Below are positions 11,263 through 20,769 of a stretch of 64,000 bases of DNA, in pieces (the first letter of the stretch is position 1; the number at the start of each line of letters is the position of its first letter). The position numbers were made by a program, and so were the translations under genes. The DNA comes from Microbacterium aurum (GTDB lineage: Bacteria > Actinomycetota > Actinomycetes > Actinomycetales > Microbacteriaceae). Location: NCBI RefSeq assembly GCF_016907815.1, contig NZ_JAFBCQ010000001.1, positions 2,418,001 through 2,482,000 of the forward strand, in the 5' to 3' direction. Below the pieces are notes generated by a model. The model made no database searches. It was given only the letters and a program-made list of their open reading frames with translations, and was not told where the DNA came from.

Positions 11263-13221
11263 ATGAGCCTGCTCGAGTCGATTCACGGTCCCCGCGACCT
11301 CGATGACCTCTCAGTACCGCAGCTGAAGCAACTCGCACAGGAGATCCGCGACTTCCTCATCGAGAACGTCGCCCGCACCGGCGGGCACCTGGGCCCGAAC
11401 CTCGGCGTCGTGGAGCTGACGATCGCCCTGCACCGCGTGTTCGACTCCCCGCAGGACCCCTTCGTCTTCGACACCGGGCATCAGTCGTACGTCCACAAGC
11501 TGCTGACGGGGCGGCAGGACTTCGGCGCCCTGCGCTCGCGCGGCGGGCTCGCCGGTTACCCGCAGCGCTCCGAGAGCGAGCACGATGTCGTCGAGTCCTC
11601 CCACGCGTCGAGTTCGCTGAGCTGGGCGGACGGCATCTCGCGGGCGCTCACCCGCACCGGCCGCATGGATCGCCACGTCATCGCGGTCGTCGGCGACGGC
11701 GCTTTGACCGGCGGCATGACGTGGGAGGCGCTCAACAACATCTCCGACGACAACGACCGCAACCTCGTCATCGTCGTCAACGACAACGGCCGCTCCTACG
11801 CGCCCACCATCGGCGGCATGGCGCGGTACCTGAACCGCGTCCGCACGACCGAGCAGTACGAGAGCCTGCGCAAGGGATCGGCATCCTTCTTCCGCAAGCT
11901 CGGTCCCGCCGGCCGCGCCGTCTACCGCGGCGTGCGCGGCGGCACGCACGGCTTCCTCTCGCGCTTCACCAACAACGCCGCCCTGTATTCCAACCTCGAC
12001 ATCAAGTACCTCGGTCCTATCGACGGGCACGACCTCGAGGCCCTCGAAGAGACCCTGCGCCTCGCGAAGGAGTACGGCGCGCCGGCGATCGTGCACGTGA
12101 TCACCGAGAAGGGGCGCGGCTACGAGCCGGCCCGCAACGACGAGGCCGACCAGTTCCACGCCGTCGGCAAGATCGATCCCGCCACGGGCGAGCCGCTCGG
12201 ATCGTCGGATGCCGAGGCGTGGACGGATGTCTTCTCCGATGCGCTCGTGGCCGCCGGGGAGCGGCGTGCGGACGTCATCGCGATCACGGCCGCGATGCTG
12301 CGGCCGACCGGGCTGCAGCCGTTCGCGCAGCGGTACCCCGACCGCGTGTACGACGTGGGCATCGCGGAGCAGCACGCCGTGGCATCCGCCGCCGGACTCG
12401 CCTTCGGCGGGCTGCACCCTGTCGTCGCGATCTACGCGACGTTCATGAATCGCGCGTTCGACCAGGTCATGATGGACGTCGCGCTGCACAAGGCCGGTGT
12501 CACGTTCGTCCTCGATCGCTCCGGCGTGACGGGTCCCGACGGTCCCAGCCACCACGGTGTGTGGGACCTCGCGATGCTGCAGCTGGTCCCCGGCATCCGC
12601 ATCGCCGCGCCACGCGACGCGGCGCGCCTGCGGGAGGAGTTCGACGAGGCGATCGCCGTCGAGGACGCACCGACCGTCATCCGCTTCCCGAAGGGCGCCG
12701 TCGCCGCCGACCAGCCCGCCCTCGAGCGGCTCGCCGACGGCACCGACGTGCTGTGGCGCCACGGTGCCGAGGATGTGCTGTTGGTCGGCATCGGCCCGAT
12801 GACGCAGCTCGCCGTCGCCGTGGCGGAGCGCCTGCGCGCGCAGGGCATCGGCGCGACGGTCGTCGACCCGCGTTGGGTCGTGCCGGTGCAGCCGTCGATC
12901 GTGAAGCTGGCGGCATCCCACCGTCTCGTCATCACGATCGAGGACGGCATCCGCGTCGGCGGCGTCGGCACGCGGGTGCGGCAGGTGCTGCGCGAGGCCG
13001 GCGTCGACACCGCGGTGGACGAGCTGGGCCTGCCGGACGAGTTCATCGACCACGCGACGCGCGAGCAGATCCTCGAGGATGCCGGCCTTTCGGCCGCCAA
13101 GATCGCCCAGGACGTCGTGGCGCAGGTGCTCGGCACGCGCATTCCCGTCGCGCGTCCCTCCGCCGACACCGGCGCCATCTGGACGGTTTCACCCCAGGAC
13201 AGCGAGCACCAGGAGCGCTGA
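11263..13221 (+). CDS. dxs: 1-deoxy-D-xylulose-5-phosphate synthase
   Basis: The 652-residue thiamine-diphosphate enzyme condenses pyruvate with glyceraldehyde 3-phosphate, the first step of the MEP isoprenoid pathway. The N-terminal domain has TGGHLGPNLG with the catalytic His42, and DTGHQSYVHKLLTG. The GDG cofactor motif reads VVGDGALTGGMTWEALNN (about residues 142-159). The central transketolase domain has GIAEQHAVASAAG, whose glutamate activates the cofactor. The C-terminal domain has VITIEDGIRVGGVG. Length is normal for the family. It follows acnA as an independent unit with its own leaderless-type promoter. Confidence 0.96.
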   Translation: MSLLESIHGPRDLDDLSVPQLKQLAQEIRDFLIENVARTGGHLGPNLGVVELTIALHRVFDSPQDPFVFDTGHQSYVHKLLTGRQDFGALRSRGGLAGYPQRSESEHDVVESSHASSSLSWADGISRALTRTGRMDRHVIAVVGDGALTGGMTWEALNNISDDNDRNLVIVVNDNGRSYAPTIGGMARYLNRVRTTEQYESLRKGSASFFRKLGPAGRAVYRGVRGGTHGFLSRFTNNAALYSNLDIKYLGPIDGHDLEALEETLRLAKEYGAPAIVHVITEKGRGYEPARNDEADQFHAVGKIDPATGEPLGSSDAEAWTDVFSDALVAAGERRADVIAITAAMLRPTGLQPFAQRYPDRVYDVGIAEQHAVASAAGLAFGGLHPVVAIYATFMNRAFDQVMMDVALHKAGVTFVLDRSGVTGPDGPSHHGVWDLAMLQLVPGIRIAAPRDAARLREEFDEAIAVEDAPTVIRFPKGAVAADQPALERLADGTDVLWRHGAEDVLLVGIGPMTQLAVAVAERLRAQGIGATVVDPRWVVPVQPSIVKLAASHRLVITIEDGIRVGGVGTRVRQVLREAGVDTAVDELGLPDEFIDHATREQILEDAGLSAAKIAQDVVAQVLGTRIPVARPSADTGAIWTVSPQDSEHQER

Positions 13222-13253
13222 GGCCGCCGCCACGGGTCTGACACGATGGAGCG

Positions 13254-15761
13254 GTGACCTCCGCCAACCTCACCCGAGACGAGACGGCGGCGCGCGCCGC
13301 CGGCATCCGCCTTCACACCATCGATGTCGAGCTCGATCTGCGCGGTGCGCGTGACGCGGATGCCGCGACGTTCGGCACGGCGACGACGCTCGCGTTCGAG
13401 GCCGACGTCGATGCGACGTGGATCGATTTCATCGGAGCATCGGTCGACGCCGTCATCGTCAACGGCGAGGAACGCGCCGTCGACTGGGACGGCGCGCGCG
13501 TGCACATCGACGACCTCGCCGCGCACAACACCGTCGAGATCCGCGGCACCGGACGGTACAGCACGTCCGGTGAGGGGTTGCACCGCTTCGTCGACCCCCT
13601 CGACGGCGAGGTCTACCTGTACACGCAGTACGAACCGGCCGACTGCCGCCGCGTCTACCCGTGTTTCGAGCAGCCCGACCTGAAGGCCCGCTGGCGCTTC
13701 GCCGTCGCGGCGCCGGCAGGCTGGCAGGTCCTCTCGAACGGCGCCGAGATCGACCGCGAGGCCGTCGCCGGCGGCGTGCGGGTGCGGTTCGCCGAGACCC
13801 TGCCGCTCTCCAGCTACATCACCGCCGTCGCCGCGGGCCCGTACCACCGTGTCGAGGGCGTCTGGGAAGGCCCATCCGGCGCCGTCGCGCTGGGCGTGCT
13901 GTGCCGCGCGTCGCTGGCATCCCACCTCGACGCCGACGAGATCCTGGACATCACGCGCCGCGGACTCGCGTTCTTCGGCGAGGCCTTCGGGCTCGACTAT
14001 CCATGGGGTAAGTACGACCAGATCTTCGTGCCCGAATACAACCTCGGAGCCATGGAGAACCCGGGCCTCGTGACCTTCACCGAGAGCTACGTGTTCCGCG
14101 GGGCATCCACCGCGGCGCAGCACGAGGCCCGCGCGAACACGATCCTGCACGAGATGGCGCACATGTGGTTCGGCGACCTCACCACGATGCGGTGGTGGGA
14201 CGACCTCTGGCTCAAGGAGTCGTTCGCCGACTTCATGGGGGCGCACGCAGCGGTCGTCGCGGGCGGCTTCCCCGACGCCTGGGTGACGTTCGCGAGCCGT
14301 CGCAAGGGCTGGGCGTACGTGCAGGACCAGCTCCCCACGACGCACCCGATCGTCGCCGACATCCCCGACCTCGAGGCCGCGAAGCTCAACTTCGACGGCA
14401 TCACGTATGCGAAGGGCGCCTCCGTGCTGAAGCAGCTCGTCGCGTTCGTCGGCGAGGAGGCCTTCTTCCGCGGTGCGCGCCGCTACTTCGCCGACCACGC
14501 ATACGGCAACACGACCCTGCCGGACCTGCTCGCCGCCCTCGAATCCGCCTCGGACCGCGATCTGCGGGCCTGGAGCGCCGCCTGGCTGCAGACGTCGGGG
14601 ATCTCCCGGCTCGCCGTCGAGCCCGTCGCGGACGGCGCGCTCGCGCTGGCGCAGTCCGACCCGCGCCCGCACCGGCTGACGGTCGGCCTGTACGGGCGCG
14701 ACGGCGATCGGCTGGTCCGCCGCCGGGGGATCGAGCTCGACGTGACCGCCGAGCGGACGACGCTCGATGCCTCCCTCGCCGACGAGGACATCGTGCTGGT
14801 CGTGCCGAACGACGACGACCGCACGTACGCGAAGGTCCGCCTGGACGACGCATCGACGGATGCCGCGGCCGCAGGTCTCGCCACGATCGACGATGCCCTG
14901 GCGCGCGCCGTGGTCTGGGCCGCCTTGTGGGACGCGACGCGTGACGGCGAGTTGCCGGTGGTCCGCTACCTCGAGATCGTGCGCAGGCACGCGCCCGCGG
15001 AGCCGAATGTGGCGCTGCTGGCCGACGCGCTCGCCCACGCGGACGCCGCGATCGGCCACTACGCCGCCGCGGAGGCACGGTCGGACCTCGCGGCCCGGTG
15101 GCTCGAGGCCTGCTGGCAGGCCCTGTGGACGGCGGATGCCGAGTCGGATGCGCAGCTCGCGTGGGCGCGCGCAGTGGCTGCTGCGGCCTCCCGCGCCGCG
15201 GGGCGCGCCGACGAGCTCCGCGCGATCCTGGCCGGGGATGCCGCCGGTCCGGACGGGCTGCGGCTGGATCACGAGCTGCGGTGGATGTGGCTGACCGCGC
15301 TGTCCGCGACCGGCCGTCTCACCGCCGCGGAGGCGGATGCCGAGCGCGATGCCGATCCGTCATCGCAGGGTCGGACCGCGCACCTCACCGTGCTCGCGGC
15401 GCGCCCCGATTCCGCCGTGCGCGCCGCCGCCTGGCACGCCGCCTGGGACGATGAGAGCCTGACCAACGAGCGTCTGAGCGCGACGATCGCCGGTGCGCGC
15501 GCGGGCGACGCGCGGCGGTTCCTGGCGGAGTTCGATGCCGAGTACTTCGCACGCATCGCGCCGACCTGGGCATCGCGCAGCATCGAGATCGCGCGGCGCC
15601 TTGTGGTCGGGCTGTTCCCGGCATCCGACTCTCTCGATCTCGTCGACGCATGGCTCGCGGAGCATGCAGATGCGCCCGGGGCCCTGCGGCGACTCGTCAT
15701 CGAGCAGCGCGACGGGCTCGCCCGCGACCTGCGCGTGCGCGCCGCCCAGCCACGGACCTGA
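13254..15761 (+). CDS. pepN: Aminopeptidase N (M1 metallopeptidase)
   Basis: The 835-residue zinc aminopeptidase removes N-terminal residues from peptides in the cytosol. The exopeptidase motif GAMENPGLVTF precedes the zinc site HEMAHMWFGDL (His299, Glu300, His303). The third ligand, Glu322, is in WLKESFADFMG. The beta-sheet N-terminal domain has the Q-x-E-type sequence TQYEPADCRRVYPCFEQPDL typical of actinobacterial PepN. The C-terminal ERAP1-like domain is complete. The start GTG 13254 was chosen because CACGAT lies six bases upstream and MTSANLTRDETAARAAGIR is the usual N-terminus. It lies 32 bp after dxs. Confidence 0.94.
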   Translation: MTSANLTRDETAARAAGIRLHTIDVELDLRGARDADAATFGTATTLAFEADVDATWIDFIGASVDAVIVNGEERAVDWDGARVHIDDLAAHNTVEIRGTGRYSTSGEGLHRFVDPLDGEVYLYTQYEPADCRRVYPCFEQPDLKARWRFAVAAPAGWQVLSNGAEIDREAVAGGVRVRFAETLPLSSYITAVAAGPYHRVEGVWEGPSGAVALGVLCRASLASHLDADEILDITRRGLAFFGEAFGLDYPWGKYDQIFVPEYNLGAMENPGLVTFTESYVFRGASTAAQHEARANTILHEMAHMWFGDLTTMRWWDDLWLKESFADFMGAHAAVVAGGFPDAWVTFASRRKGWAYVQDQLPTTHPIVADIPDLEAAKLNFDGITYAKGASVLKQLVAFVGEEAFFRGARRYFADHAYGNTTLPDLLAALESASDRDLRAWSAAWLQTSGISRLAVEPVADGALALAQSDPRPHRLTVGLYGRDGDRLVRRRGIELDVTAERTTLDASLADEDIVLVVPNDDDRTYAKVRLDDASTDAAAAGLATIDDALARAVVWAALWDATRDGELPVVRYLEIVRRHAPAEPNVALLADALAHADAAIGHYAAAEARSDLAARWLEACWQALWTADAESDAQLAWARAVAAAASRAAGRADELRAILAGDAAGPDGLRLDHELRWMWLTALSATGRLTAAEADAERDADPSSQGRTAHLTVLAARPDSAVRAAAWHAAWDDESLTNERLSATIAGARAGDARRFLAEFDAEYFARIAPTWASRSIEIARRLVVGLFPASDSLDLVDAWLAEHADAPGALRRLVIEQRDGLARDLRVRAAQPRT

Positions 15762-15790
15762 TCCGGCAGCCGACGCCGCGCCGGGCGCGC

Positions 15791-16114
15791 TTACGCGCTG
15801 TGCCGTGCCGCGACCGCGCTGGCCCAGAGGTGAGGCACCGCGTCGGGCGCCCGGTCGGATGTCTGACGCGTGATCGCGTCCGCGAGGAGGTATCCGTCGG
15901 TCAGGGCGTCGCCGGTGATCACGACCGACAGCAGCTCGATGCCGCACGCTTCGCGCACCCGCTCGGCGCACGCGCCCACGACCGCGGCGGACAGGTCGAC
16001 GTTGACGGGCAGACGCGTGCCCTCATGGCTGTGCACGAGGTCGCGCAGCGCCGCACCGTGTGGATCTGCACCCTTCGGTGCAGATCCACACGGCGCGATC
16101 AACTGTTCACCCAA
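15791..16114 (-). CDS. Short hypothetical ORF of uncertain reality
   Basis: A minus-strand frame of up to 107 codons lies between the convergent pepN and fadB genes. I do not recognise the product. The middle reads LPVNVDLSAAVVGACAERV and LLSVVITGDALTDGYLLADA, which looks like real alternating helix and strand rather than shadow sequence. The first 26 codons run through a perfect 17-bp hairpin, so the real start is probably GTG at 16036 (81 residues). It could be the remnant of a larger gene. No ribosome-binding site is convincing. Confidence 0.4.
   Translation of the reverse strand: MGEQLIAPCGSAPKGADPHGAALRDLVHSHEGTRLPVNVDLSAAVVGACAERVREACGIELLSVVITGDALTDGYLLADAITRQTSDRAPDAVPHLWASAVAARHSA
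16056..16093. terminator. Perfect 17-bp hairpin downstream of fadB
   Basis: CCGTGTGGATCTGCACC pairs perfectly with GGTGCAGATCCACACGG around a CTTC loop. It begins 48 bases past the fadB stop on the minus strand and probably terminates the fadAB transcript. Its core GGATCTGCACC resembles the hairpin at 34577-34614, so it may belong to a repeat family. Confidence 0.65.
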
Positions 16115-16141
16115 CCGTCGCGCACTGTTGGTCGTGCGGCG

Positions 16142-18286
16142 TCAGCCGCCGATGCCGCGGATCGGCGGGTGGTGGAATGTGTCGCCGAACACGCGCTCGG
16201 ACGCGCCCTCGCGGTCCAGGTAGGGCGAGGCGCCGCCGTCGATGAACGGCCAGCCCGCGCCGAGGATGAGGCACAGGTCGATGTCCTCGACCTCGGGCAC
16301 GACGCCCTCGTCGAGCATGAGCTTGATCTCCTGCGCGAGTCCGTCCTGCACGCGGCGCAGGATCGTGTCGGCGGATGCCGGGGCGGAGCCCACGTGACCC
16401 TTGAGCGCCTTCTGGGCGTCCTTCGTGAAGCCGGTGACGCGCCCGCCCTTGTCCTTCTCGACGACCTCCGGCAGCTCCGCGAGGGCGTGGAAGTTCTCGT
16501 TCGCGTAGAACCGGTCGGGGAAGGCGTGCACCATGGTGTCCTGCACGTGCGCCGCGACCTTCCACCCGACGAGGTCGATCAGCTGGAACGGCCCCATCGG
16601 CAGTCCGAGCGGCGCGAACGCCTTCTCGACATCGGCGACCGGCGTCCCCTCGTAGACGGCGCGAGCGGCCTCGCCCATGACCTTCGCGAGCAGGCGGTTC
16701 ACGACGAACCCGGGCGCGTCGGCGGTGAGGACGGCGTTCTTGCCCAGGCCGCGCGCGACGACGAAGGCGGTCGACAGCGCGGCATCCGTCGTCGCATCCG
16801 TCTTCACGATCTCGATCAGCGGCATGACCGCGACCGGGTTGAAGAAGTGGAAGCCGACGAGGCGCTCGGGGTGCGTGAGCTTCGATCCGATCTCGGCCAC
16901 CGACAGCGACGACGTGTTGGTGGCGAGGATCGCATCCTCGGCGACGATCTGCTCGATCTCGCCGAAGACCGCCTGCTTGACGCCGACCTCCTCGAAGACG
17001 GCCTCGATGACGAAGTCGCAGTCCGCGTACAGGCTCTTGTCGGTCGTGCCGGTCACGAGCGCGCGCAGCTGGTTCGCGGTGTCGGCGTCGAGGCGGCCCT
17101 TCGCCTCGAGCTTCCCGATCTCGTCGTGGATGTAGGCGACGCCCTTGTCGACGCGCGCCTGGTCGAGGTCGGTGATGAGCACCGGCACCCGGAGCTTGCG
17201 GACGAACAGCAGCGCGAACTGGCTGGCCATGAGGCCCGCGCCGATGATCCCGACCTTCGTGACCTTCTTCGCGAGGGCCTTGTCGGGAGCGCCGACGGGG
17301 CGCTTCGCGCGCTTCTGCACGAGGTCGAACGCGTACATGGATGCCGCGAACTGGTCACCCGTCACGAGGTCGGCCAGGGCCTCGTCCTCGCGGGCGAAGC
17401 CCTCTTCCTTCGTTCCGCTGCGCGCCTTGTCGAGCAGGTCGAGCGCGACGTACGGCGAGCGGGGAACCGTGCCGATCTTCGACTCCAGCATGCCGCGCGC
17501 CATCTTGATGGCGACCGGCCACTTGACCGTCCGCTCGATCTTGCCGGGCTGGTTCTTGCGCTCCACCTTCGTGGCGCCCGACAGCACGCCGTCGGCCCAC
17601 CGCAGCGAGCTCTCCAGGAACGTCGCCGCCGGGAAGATCGCGTCGAAGATCCCGAGGTCGTACGCCTGCTGGGGCTTCAGCATCCGGTTCTGCTTGAGCG
17701 GGTTGGAGATGACGACCTCGAGAGCGTTCTCGATGCCGATGAGGTTCGGCAGCAGGTACGCGCCGCCCCAGCCCGGGATGATCCCGAGGAAGACCTCGGG
17801 CAACGCGATGGCCGCGGCCGAGGCGTCCACCGTGCGGTAGTGCGAGTTCAGCGCGATCTCGAGGCCGCCGCCGAGCGCGAGGCCGTTGACGAACGTGAAA
17901 CTCGGCACACCGAGCGTCGACAGCTTGCCGAGCACCTTGTGGCCGAGCTGCGCGACGAGCTTGGCGTTGGCCTTCGAGCCGACCTTCGTGATGTCGGAGA
18001 GGTCCGCGCCGGCAGCCAGGATGTACTGCTTGCCGGTGATGCCGACCGCCTGGATCTCGCCGGCCGCGGCGCGCGCCGTGAGCGCGTCGAGCGTCTCGCC
18101 GAGCGCCGTCATCGTGGCGGGGCCGAGCGTGTTCGGGCGGGTGTGGTCACGACCGTTGTCGAGCGTGATGAGCGCCAGCACCTTGCCGGAGGGGAGGGTG
18201 ATATCGCGGACGCGCGAATGGGTGATGACCTCACCCTCGGTGAGGGCCTGGATGGGGGAGAAGTCGATCTCGTCGTAGTTGGTCAT
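16142..18286 (-). CDS. fadB: 3-hydroxyacyl-CoA dehydrogenase / enoyl-CoA hydratase, multifunctional beta-oxidation subunit
   Basis: This 714-residue fusion performs the hydration and NAD-dependent oxidation steps of fatty-acid beta-oxidation. The N-terminal crotonase domain (about residues 20-210) has an oxyanion-hole region at KQYILAAGADLSDI and ALGGGLEIALNSHYR, plus LPEVFLGIIPGWGGAYLLP. The dehydrogenase domain begins near residue 350 with VGIIGAGLMASQFALLF (Rossmann fold). It has TNTSSLSV, VGFHFFNPVAVMPLIEIV and DAPGFVVNRLL. The start ATG at 18284-18286 lies 5 bp after the thiolase stop, so the two subunits are co-transcribed. This is the alpha subunit of a trifunctional complex. Confidence 0.94.
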   Translation of the reverse strand: MTNYDEIDFSPIQALTEGEVITHSRVRDITLPSGKVLALITLDNGRDHTRPNTLGPATMTALGETLDALTARAAAGEIQAVGITGKQYILAAGADLSDITKVGSKANAKLVAQLGHKVLGKLSTLGVPSFTFVNGLALGGGLEIALNSHYRTVDASAAAIALPEVFLGIIPGWGGAYLLPNLIGIENALEVVISNPLKQNRMLKPQQAYDLGIFDAIFPAATFLESSLRWADGVLSGATKVERKNQPGKIERTVKWPVAIKMARGMLESKIGTVPRSPYVALDLLDKARSGTKEEGFAREDEALADLVTGDQFAASMYAFDLVQKRAKRPVGAPDKALAKKVTKVGIIGAGLMASQFALLFVRKLRVPVLITDLDQARVDKGVAYIHDEIGKLEAKGRLDADTANQLRALVTGTTDKSLYADCDFVIEAVFEEVGVKQAVFGEIEQIVAEDAILATNTSSLSVAEIGSKLTHPERLVGFHFFNPVAVMPLIEIVKTDATTDAALSTAFVVARGLGKNAVLTADAPGFVVNRLLAKVMGEAARAVYEGTPVADVEKAFAPLGLPMGPFQLIDLVGWKVAAHVQDTMVHAFPDRFYANENFHALAELPEVVEKDKGGRVTGFTKDAQKALKGHVGSAPASADTILRRVQDGLAQEIKLMLDEGVVPEVEDIDLCLILGAGWPFIDGGASPYLDREGASERVFGDTFHHPPIRGIGG

Positions 18287-18291
18287 GGCGT

Positions 18292-19500
18292 TCAGCGCTT
18301 GCCCTTCTTGCCGTCGAAGTGCGGGTTCTCCCAGATGACCGAGCCGCCCTGCCCGAGGCCCACGCACATCGCGGTGAGGCCGTAGCGGACGTCGGGGCGC
18401 TCGGCGAACTGTGCCGCGAGCTGGATCATGAGGCGGACGCCGGATGCCGCGAGGGGGTGCCCGAGCGCGATCGCGCCGCCCCACTGGTTGACGCGGGGGT
18501 CGTCATCGGCGATGCCGAAGTGGTCGAGCAGCGAGATCACCTGCACGGCGAAGGCCTCGTTCAGCTCGAACAGGCCGATGTCATCGATCGTGAGGCCCGC
18601 CTTGCGCAGCGCCTTCTCGGTCGAGGGGATCGGGCCGATGCCCATGATCTCGGGCTGCACTCCGGCGAACGCGAACGAGACCATCCGCATCTTGGGCCGA
18701 AGGCCCAGCTCCTTGACGGCGCTGCCACCGGCGAGGATCGACATGGTCGCCCCGTCGGTGAGCGGCGAGGAGGTGCCGGCCGTGACCCGCCCATGCGGGC
18801 GGAACGGGGTCTTGAGATTCGCGAGGTCCTCCATCGTGGTCTGCGGGCGGCGGCCCTCGTCCTCGGTGGCGAGGCCCCAGGATCCCTCGGCGTCCTTGAT
18901 CGCGACGGGGACGAGGTCGGGCTGGAACTTGCCGGCCTCATAGGCGGCCTGGGCCTTGTGCTGGCTCAGCATCCCGAAGCGGTCGCTGCGCTCCTTGGTC
19001 AGGTGCGGGAAGCGGTCGAAGATGCGCTCCGCCGTGACGCCCATGTTGAGCGCGCCCGGGTCGACCATCTTCTCCGCGACGAAGCGCGGGTTGGGGTCGG
19101 CGTTGCCGCCGATCGGGTAGTGGCCCATGTGCTCGACGCCGCCGGCGAGGGCGATGTCGTACATGCCGGAGCCGATCGAGGCGCCCATCATGGCGACGCT
19201 CGTCATCGCGCCGGCGCACATGCGGTCGATCGCGAAGCCGGGCACCGTCTGGGGGAGGCCGGCGAGGATCGCCACCGAGCGGCCGAGGGTGAGCCCCTGC
19301 TCACCGGTCTGGCTCGTCGCGGCGATGGCGACGTCGTCCACGCGGTCCGCCGGGACGGCGGCGTTGCGCTCCATGAGACCGATGGTCGCCTTCACGGCGA
19401 GGTCATCGGCGCGGGTGTTCCAGTACATGCCCTTTTCGCCGGCACGCCCGAACGGGGTGCGCATGCCATCGACGAAGTAGACGTCCGTGAGCTCGGCCAC
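18292..19500 (-). CDS. fadA: Acetyl-CoA C-acyltransferase (beta-ketothiolase)
   Basis: The 402-residue thiolase cleaves 3-ketoacyl-CoA to acetyl-CoA and a shortened acyl-CoA. The nucleophilic cysteine is Cys95 in FAIDRMCAGAM. The C-terminal active-site sequences GHPLAASG (histidine) and AMCVGLGQGG (second cysteine) are intact. The start is GTG at 19498-19500, with GGAGG only four bases upstream. It is the first gene of the fadA-fadB operon and is preceded by an inverted repeat that may be a repressor site. Conserved actinobacterial neighbours (RNase D, DUF3000) lie directly upstream on the same strand. Confidence 0.95.
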   Translation of the reverse strand: MAELTDVYFVDGMRTPFGRAGEKGMYWNTRADDLAVKATIGLMERNAAVPADRVDDVAIAATSQTGEQGLTLGRSVAILAGLPQTVPGFAIDRMCAGAMTSVAMMGASIGSGMYDIALAGGVEHMGHYPIGGNADPNPRFVAEKMVDPGALNMGVTAERIFDRFPHLTKERSDRFGMLSQHKAQAAYEAGKFQPDLVPVAIKDAEGSWGLATEDEGRRPQTTMEDLANLKTPFRPHGRVTAGTSSPLTDGATMSILAGGSAVKELGLRPKMRMVSFAFAGVQPEIMGIGPIPSTEKALRKAGLTIDDIGLFELNEAFAVQVISLLDHFGIADDDPRVNQWGGAIALGHPLAASGVRLMIQLAAQFAERPDVRYGLTAMCVGLGQGGSVIWENPHFDGKKGKR

Positions 19501-19516
19501 ACTGCCTCCAAGTTAT

Positions 19517-19551
19517 GAGATTGAGTCCAGCCTATGGTGACACTCAGTCTC
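19517..19551. promoter_or_regulatory. Interrupted inverted repeat upstream of fadA (possible operator)
   Basis: GAGATTGAGT and ACTCAGTCTC are inverted repeats with one mismatch, separated by 15 bases. They lie 17-51 bp upstream of the fadA start, overlapping any likely promoter. A fatty-acid-responsive TetR- or GntR-type repressor is plausible, but none is encoded nearby. Confidence 0.45.
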
Positions 19552-19572
19552 GCGTAATCGCTTGGACCGATT

Positions 19573-20769
19573 CTACGACGCCTCGTCGGGGGAGTCGTCG
19601 GCCGCGTGCAGAGAATCGACAAACGCGTGCGCGATGACCGGGGCCGTCAGGGCGATCTGCCACGGCCGCGCGCCGTGGGCGGCGAGCACCTCGCCGACGG
19701 ATGCCGCGTCCACCTCGGCGGGGGGAGCCCAGGCGACGCGCCGCAGCGTGTCGGGCGTCAGGACGTTCTCCGTCGGCATCCGGAGGTCGGCGGCCAGCTG
19801 CTCGACGAGCGGGCGCGCCGCCTTCAGCCGCGCGTCGGCGGCGGGATTGCGGTCCGCCCATGCGCGGGGCGGCGGCATCCCGTCGCCCGTCGCGCGCTCC
19901 GACGGCAGCGCGGGATCGGCGCGGCCGGCCTCGATCGCCGCCCACCACCGATCGAGCTGGGCGCGACTGGCGCGGCCGGTGAAGTCCTTGACGCGCGCGA
20001 GTTCCTGCTTGCTGGCGGGATCGGCGAGGACGGCGGCGATGAGCGATCGGTCGGGGACGAGCCGGCCCGGCGAGGTGTCCTGCTCCTTGGCGTACTCCTC
20101 GCGGGCGAGCCACAGCGCGCGCGCCACCGCGAGGGAACGGCGTCCGCGCACCGTGTGCAGTCCGCTGAGACGCCGCCACGGCTCCTCGCGCGCCGGACGC
20201 TCCGGCTTGGTGCGGACGGCCTCGAACTCCTGCGCGGCGATCTCGGTCTTGCCCTGCTCGGCGAGCTCGGCGACCAGCACGTCGTAGACGTCCACCAGGT
20301 GCAGCACGTCGAGCGCGGCGTACTCGAGCCACGGCTGCGGCAGCGGCCGCGTCGACCAGTCGGCCGCGGAGTGCGCCTTGGCCAGCGTGATGCCGAGGGT
20401 GTCCTCCACGACAGCCCCGAGCCCCACCCGCTCGTGCCCGAGCAGCCGCGCCGCCAGCTCGGTGTCGAACACCGAGGGCGGCTCGAGGCCCGCCTCCCGC
20501 AGCGACGGCAGGTCTTGACTGGCCGCATGCAGGATCCACTCGAGGTCGCCGATGGCGCCCTGCAGCGCCGACATGTCGCCGATCGCAGGCGGGTCGAACA
20601 GATACACGCCGGCGTCGCGGCGGAACACCTGGATCAGGTAGGCGCGCTGCGAATAGCGGAACCCGGAGGCGCGCTCGACGTCGACAGCGACCGGGCCGGT
20701 GCCGTCGGAGAGGGCGGCGGCGGCCGCGGCGAGGCCCGCGGCATCCGCCACGACGTCGTACTCAGCCAC
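19573..20769 (-). CDS. rnd: HRDC domain ribonuclease D-like 3'-5' exonuclease
   Basis: The 398-residue protein has a DEDD 3'-5' exonuclease domain: Asp30 and Glu32 in VAVDVERASGF, then LHAASQDL and YAALDVLHLVDVYDVL. HRDC nucleic-acid-binding modules follow, the first around WRRLSGLHTVRGRRSLAVAR. It would trim structured RNAs such as tRNA precursors. The start GTG at 20767-20769 overlaps the end of the DUF3000 gene by 8 bp, giving VAEYDVVADAAGLAAAA. The pairing with DUF3000 is conserved in Actinobacteria. The frame is open upstream to 21048, but that part is shadow sequence over DUF3000. Confidence 0.9.
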   Translation of the reverse strand: MAEYDVVADAAGLAAAAAALSDGTGPVAVDVERASGFRYSQRAYLIQVFRRDAGVYLFDPPAIGDMSALQGAIGDLEWILHAASQDLPSLREAGLEPPSVFDTELAARLLGHERVGLGAVVEDTLGITLAKAHSAADWSTRPLPQPWLEYAALDVLHLVDVYDVLVAELAEQGKTEIAAQEFEAVRTKPERPAREEPWRRLSGLHTVRGRRSLAVARALWLAREEYAKEQDTSPGRLVPDRSLIAAVLADPASKQELARVKDFTGRASRAQLDRWWAAIEAGRADPALPSERATGDGMPPPRAWADRNPAADARLKAARPLVEQLAADLRMPTENVLTPDTLRRVAWAPPAEVDAASVGEVLAAHGARPWQIALTAPVIAHAFVDSLHAADDSPDEAS

